The notes below the pieces were generated by a model. That model searched no databases, was not told where the DNA came from, and saw only the letters and a program-made list of their open reading frames with translations. A DNA stretch of 64,000 nucleotides from Nonomuraea sp. MG754425 (GTDB taxonomy: Bacteria > Actinomycetota > Actinomycetes > Streptosporangiales > Streptosporangiaceae). Position numbers and translations under genes: made by a program. Shown one piece after another: positions 62,301 through 64,000 of this stretch (positions within the stretch are counted from its first letter, which is position 1; each line of letters starts with the position of its first letter). The stretch lies in the NCBI RefSeq assembly GCF_021699195.1, contig NZ_SSXE01000009.1, positions 1 to 64,000 on the forward strand, written 5' to 3'.

Positions 62301-64000
62301 CAAGGCGTGATGCGGCCTGCCGGACAGATCACCGACCGGCACGTAGTCGGACGCCAGGATGGTCACCCTGACGCCGTGCGGCGCCTCGGCCAGCAGGGCG
62401 GCGCTGTCGACGCCGTCGAGCAGGGTGTCCACGGTGAACTCCGCGCCGGGCCGGATTCCGGGGGGGATCAGGCCGTCGGGTAACCGGGCGAACACGTATC
62501 CCTCCGCACTCGGCCGTTCCGCCAGCTCGGCATCGGCACGGGAGAGCACGTCACTCTGATGCCGGGCGGTCACCTGCGTCAGATGCTCGTTCCGCAGGAG
62601 GTCGCCCAGGACGGGACCGGGCGGAGGCCGCCACGCGGGCACGCGATACTCGACGGTCGCAGGGGGCTCGGAGAGCGCGATCGGGATCAGCCGGGTGTCG
62701 TCGGAGCCGGTGAACGTGCTCAGGGTGTGCAGAATCCGCTCGTACCGGCCGATGAGGCCGAGCCGGTCGAAGATGCCGCGAAGCGCTTCGAACCGGGCGG
62801 TGAGGTCGGCGACGTCACGGGACGACAGCACCGGCGCACCGGCCCGGAACTCCCAGTCGAAGGCTGAGCCGAAGTGGACCAGGAGCGGGTTGGCGTCGAG
62901 CAGCCGCCGCAGAGTCGCGTGGTTCATCGGCCGATCCTGGCTCAACAGGGTGTACAGCGCCCGGGCGGCCAGGCGGGCCCGCGCCTCGGCGGTGGACTCC
63001 GGAGGTCCCGTGAGCTCCTCGTAGACGATGAACGGGGTGGCACGGTGGAAACCCGGCTTGCCGTCCGTGGCTTCGCGGGCCTCCTCCAGCCTGGCTTCGA
63101 ATTCGTCGGCTGCCGAGCGGGCCGGGAACTCGTGGCGCAGCGCCCGCCGGCCGTCACCGAAGACCACCTCAGTGGTGCGGCCGGAGGTGCCGATCACCTC
63201 GGAGACGCCGGTGGCCAGGCTCGCCCGGAGCTCGTTGCTGCCGTAGGCGCGCCACACATACCCCTCCACCTCGTCCATGTCGACCGCCGGGCCGTCGAGG
63301 CCGAGCGCCCTGCGCACCAGCGCGCGGACGAGCACCTCCGAGCCGATGAAGAAGGGGATCCGCTCCGCCTGTGACCCGTCGGCGAACGTGATCACGATAC
63401 GCAGCGTCGGTGGCGGCAGCGTCCCGGCCCGCTGCCGGATGTTGTGACGGAGGCGGCGAGCCGCGTTGATCAACCGGCTCGCGGCTCCCGTCCTCGCCGG
63501 AGCGGGCGGGTGCTCGTCCGTGGTCGTGAGCCGGTCGAGGTGGCCGAGGCGCAGCCGCTGTCCCGGCGCGGCGGCCAGGACGTCCTCCACTCCGATCGCG
63601 TTGGCGGCGAGCGGACCGCCGGCCAGGGACTCGTGCCGGGCCATGATCTGGTCGAACTGCGACAGCAGGCCCAGTGCGGCGAAGTCCGCGCGGGCGTCTT
63701 CCAGCATGGTCCTCAGCGTCTGCACGTCCGACGGGGACAGCGGGTTGCTCAGCCACTCGCGCTTCCCTGAGGCGTCTTCACGCAGGAACAGCTCCAGGAG
63801 GGGGGTGCTGCTCGGGTGCAGGTGGAAAGCCGGTCGGGTGACGAACGGCGTGACGTCGGCGAGGGCGACCAGGTATCCGGTCAGCACCGCTTCGCGAGTG
63901 CCCAGGAACTCGGACGAGGCGTCGGCGGGTGTCCAGTCGATCAGGATGCCCAGGTCACCGGCCGCCCTGGCGGTTGCGACCAGTCCCAGGCGGCCGGCCA
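59325..64000 (-). CDS. Giant multidomain protein (3' part): kinase-like modules, ART-like fold, amidoligase
   Basis: The frame runs through the right edge without a stop, so only the last ~1558 residues are seen. N to C: end of a kinase-like module (near 63660-63840); a second, degenerate one (near 62730-63420; loop DRPMNHATL, HFGSAFDW); an ART-like fold (near 62260-62520) where SGRPHHALF replaces the usual ExE; two repeats of an unknown module (LTGPHDGSTAFAQNLA near 61900, ILGCETARNPAVLQELA near 61260); a kinase-like module with intact catalytic loop NNDRHNDGN (60657-60683) and DHG (60615-60623); and an amidoligase domain (~59500-60230) with GLELEF, GGHIHVG and EFRHNDGH. Position beside ESX genes suggests an exported effector; domain calls are by eye. 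Confidence 0.75.
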   Translation of the reverse strand, partial: AGRLGLVATARAAGDLGILIDWTPADASSEFLGTREAVLTGYLVALADVTPFVTRPAFHLHPSSTPLLELFLREDASGKREWLSNPLSPSDVQTLRTMLEDARADFAALGLLSQFDQIMARHESLAGGPLAANAIGVEDVLAAAPGQRLRLGHLDRLTTTDEHPPAPARTGAASRLINAARRLRHNIRQRAGTLPPPTLRIVITFADGSQAERIPFFIGSEVLVRALVRRALGLDGPAVDMDEVEGYVWRAYGSNELRASLATGVSEVIGTSGRTTEVVFGDGRRALRHEFPARSAADEFEARLEEAREATDGKPGFHRATPFIVYEELTGPPESTAEARARLAARALYTLLSQDRPMNHATLRRLLDANPLLVHFGSAFDWEFRAGAPVLSSRDVADLTARFEALRGIFDRLGLIGRYERILHTLSTFTGSDDTRLIPIALSEPPATVEYRVPAWRPPPGPVLGDLLRNEHLTQVTARHQSDVLSRADAELAERPSAEGYVFARLPDGLIPPGIRPGAEFTVDTLLDGVDSAALLAEAPHGVRVTILASDYVPVGDLSGRPHHALFRSGARFAVTAVLTTDGGETHYVLVQQPARTRTEPVVTPTIELTPDLARNLAPRLHRAVSETRAGVRVRSGSDDTRPVTRRMDGAFVVEGSYSEQGMTVGGRTVPAEVIAAMLLNSPSLPPNAAILLTGPHDGSTAFAQNLARFTGRTVLAADGPIETTPRGHLRIDGPGRSPGDLRIFLPADTSAAAAQQLRAWLGPALAALPDTPSTQVTGNARPGRSVQPPALASVRPGGVPGDVPAGAAGRIPAPPLSSRHRDLIFDHRQEVTAGIWYRDESSSVMPTADPRLLRRSTGIIEVAIAGDGTGFLIGSERLSAADLATMLAHDPRVIGEPGAWIRILGCETARNPAVLQELADHTGRSILAGDEIVYIGADRAAHTAAVQEYTPDGRPIFPRDDNGQWLQAHPAAPVAAPDRPAMVPSAPVAHQRGLPPSLVEGALSALLSDWQLFPEQGVDGTVSHLSVDGVEVVQKRTDAEKVKAEILGALVGRLIGADVPVVVGHPSDPKVVFMEYLQGFSLPGTSVRNVRGAILIELLDLLIVNNDRHNDGNLKLTERGLAGFDHGRSHPVRPPRSLVLGPALWGNFVARNADGAAVWVDNPLSRQDVDVLTEIMQSLRPFYEHYGRQVSYDVALDRLYHIGMHAKGEVSLIAPAAPAPTRTQHHFGWDFDDHDAIVQDATRRLADGADVASIVPYLTHDAIGLDLAFGLELEFTHVGGDLAAWHEDIATMARELHRAGLAASPEVFPHHRAPAWVNGRSHMEWESIGDHLGGEFITGILRDTGQTWAELPLITEIIRSHGGEITPDAGGHIHVGAPRLGTDVNALHRLLTLYYGYEDVLFRLGQDPRDPYGMHRPYHACRPNDLPGAADASAATLRSANGRPAALNLSSVVGTDNDHVEFRHNDGHLDPSIIQARIKLAVAMVNYALHGGEYLPPRDQLGIHLEHDASPEQDAASFIDMVNTLFTRRADKEQLTALFAITQWQAASDDGRWEPR

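Overview
The window is high-GC DNA with actinomycete coding style: many GTG starts, 4-bp ATGA/GTGA overlaps, LAL and ECF41 regulators, and an ESX-type secretion locus. The gene content suggests a filamentous actinomycete of the Streptosporangiaceae/Thermomonosporaceae type (Nonomuraea-like). That placement is inference from gene content only. I found no rRNA, complete tRNA or CRISPR array.

Region 1 (1-8000) is an insertion-sequence graveyard mixed with polymorphic-toxin parts. It holds IS3 ends and OrfA/OrfB fragments, an IS256 N-terminal fragment, a complete DDE integrase-type transposase fused to a foreign C-terminal tail, and several truncated genes. Among them are a NucA/NucB-type secreted nuclease that lost its N-terminus to an IS junction, a DUF6461 protein directly after it (probable immunity protein), and an orphan Imm21 immunity protein.

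Region 2 (8000-19600) carries a LuxR-type LAL regulator, a small acidic ORF, a 2062-residue secreted subtilisin-family protease with Ig-like and malectin-like modules, a SMI1/KNR4 (SUKH) protein and a HIT protein.

Region 3 (19600-39600) is a regulatory and transport block. It has three NarL-type two-component systems, two ABC transporters, a CPBP membrane protease, an erythromycin-esterase-like protein, a TetR regulator with a clear operator-like repeat, an orphan histidine kinase beside an IS5 remnant, and an ECF41 sigma / oxidoreductase / membrane protein / P450 cluster. Pseudogene fragments lie between these units.

Region 4 (39600-64000) is a type VII secretion (ESX) locus. The minus-strand run is eccC, a WXG protein, a WXG-transglycosylase fusion, mycP and a kinase-like receptor lacking the catalytic aspartate. 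The plus-strand run is eccD, a YbaB-like protein, two WXG100 proteins and four further secreted or membrane WXG/PPE-like proteins. Then come eccB (minus), a WXG protein and a PPE-like protein (plus). No eccE or eccA is seen. Facing this is the 3' part of a giant minus-strand gene that runs off the right edge. I read its product as a chain of kinase-like modules (some degenerate), an ART-like fold without its ExE motif, tandem unknown modules, one kinase-like module with an intact catalytic loop, and a C-terminal amidoligase. Two small genes overlap its 3' end. I infer that this is an ESX-exported effector or toxin with accessory/immunity proteins; it is the most novel part of the window.
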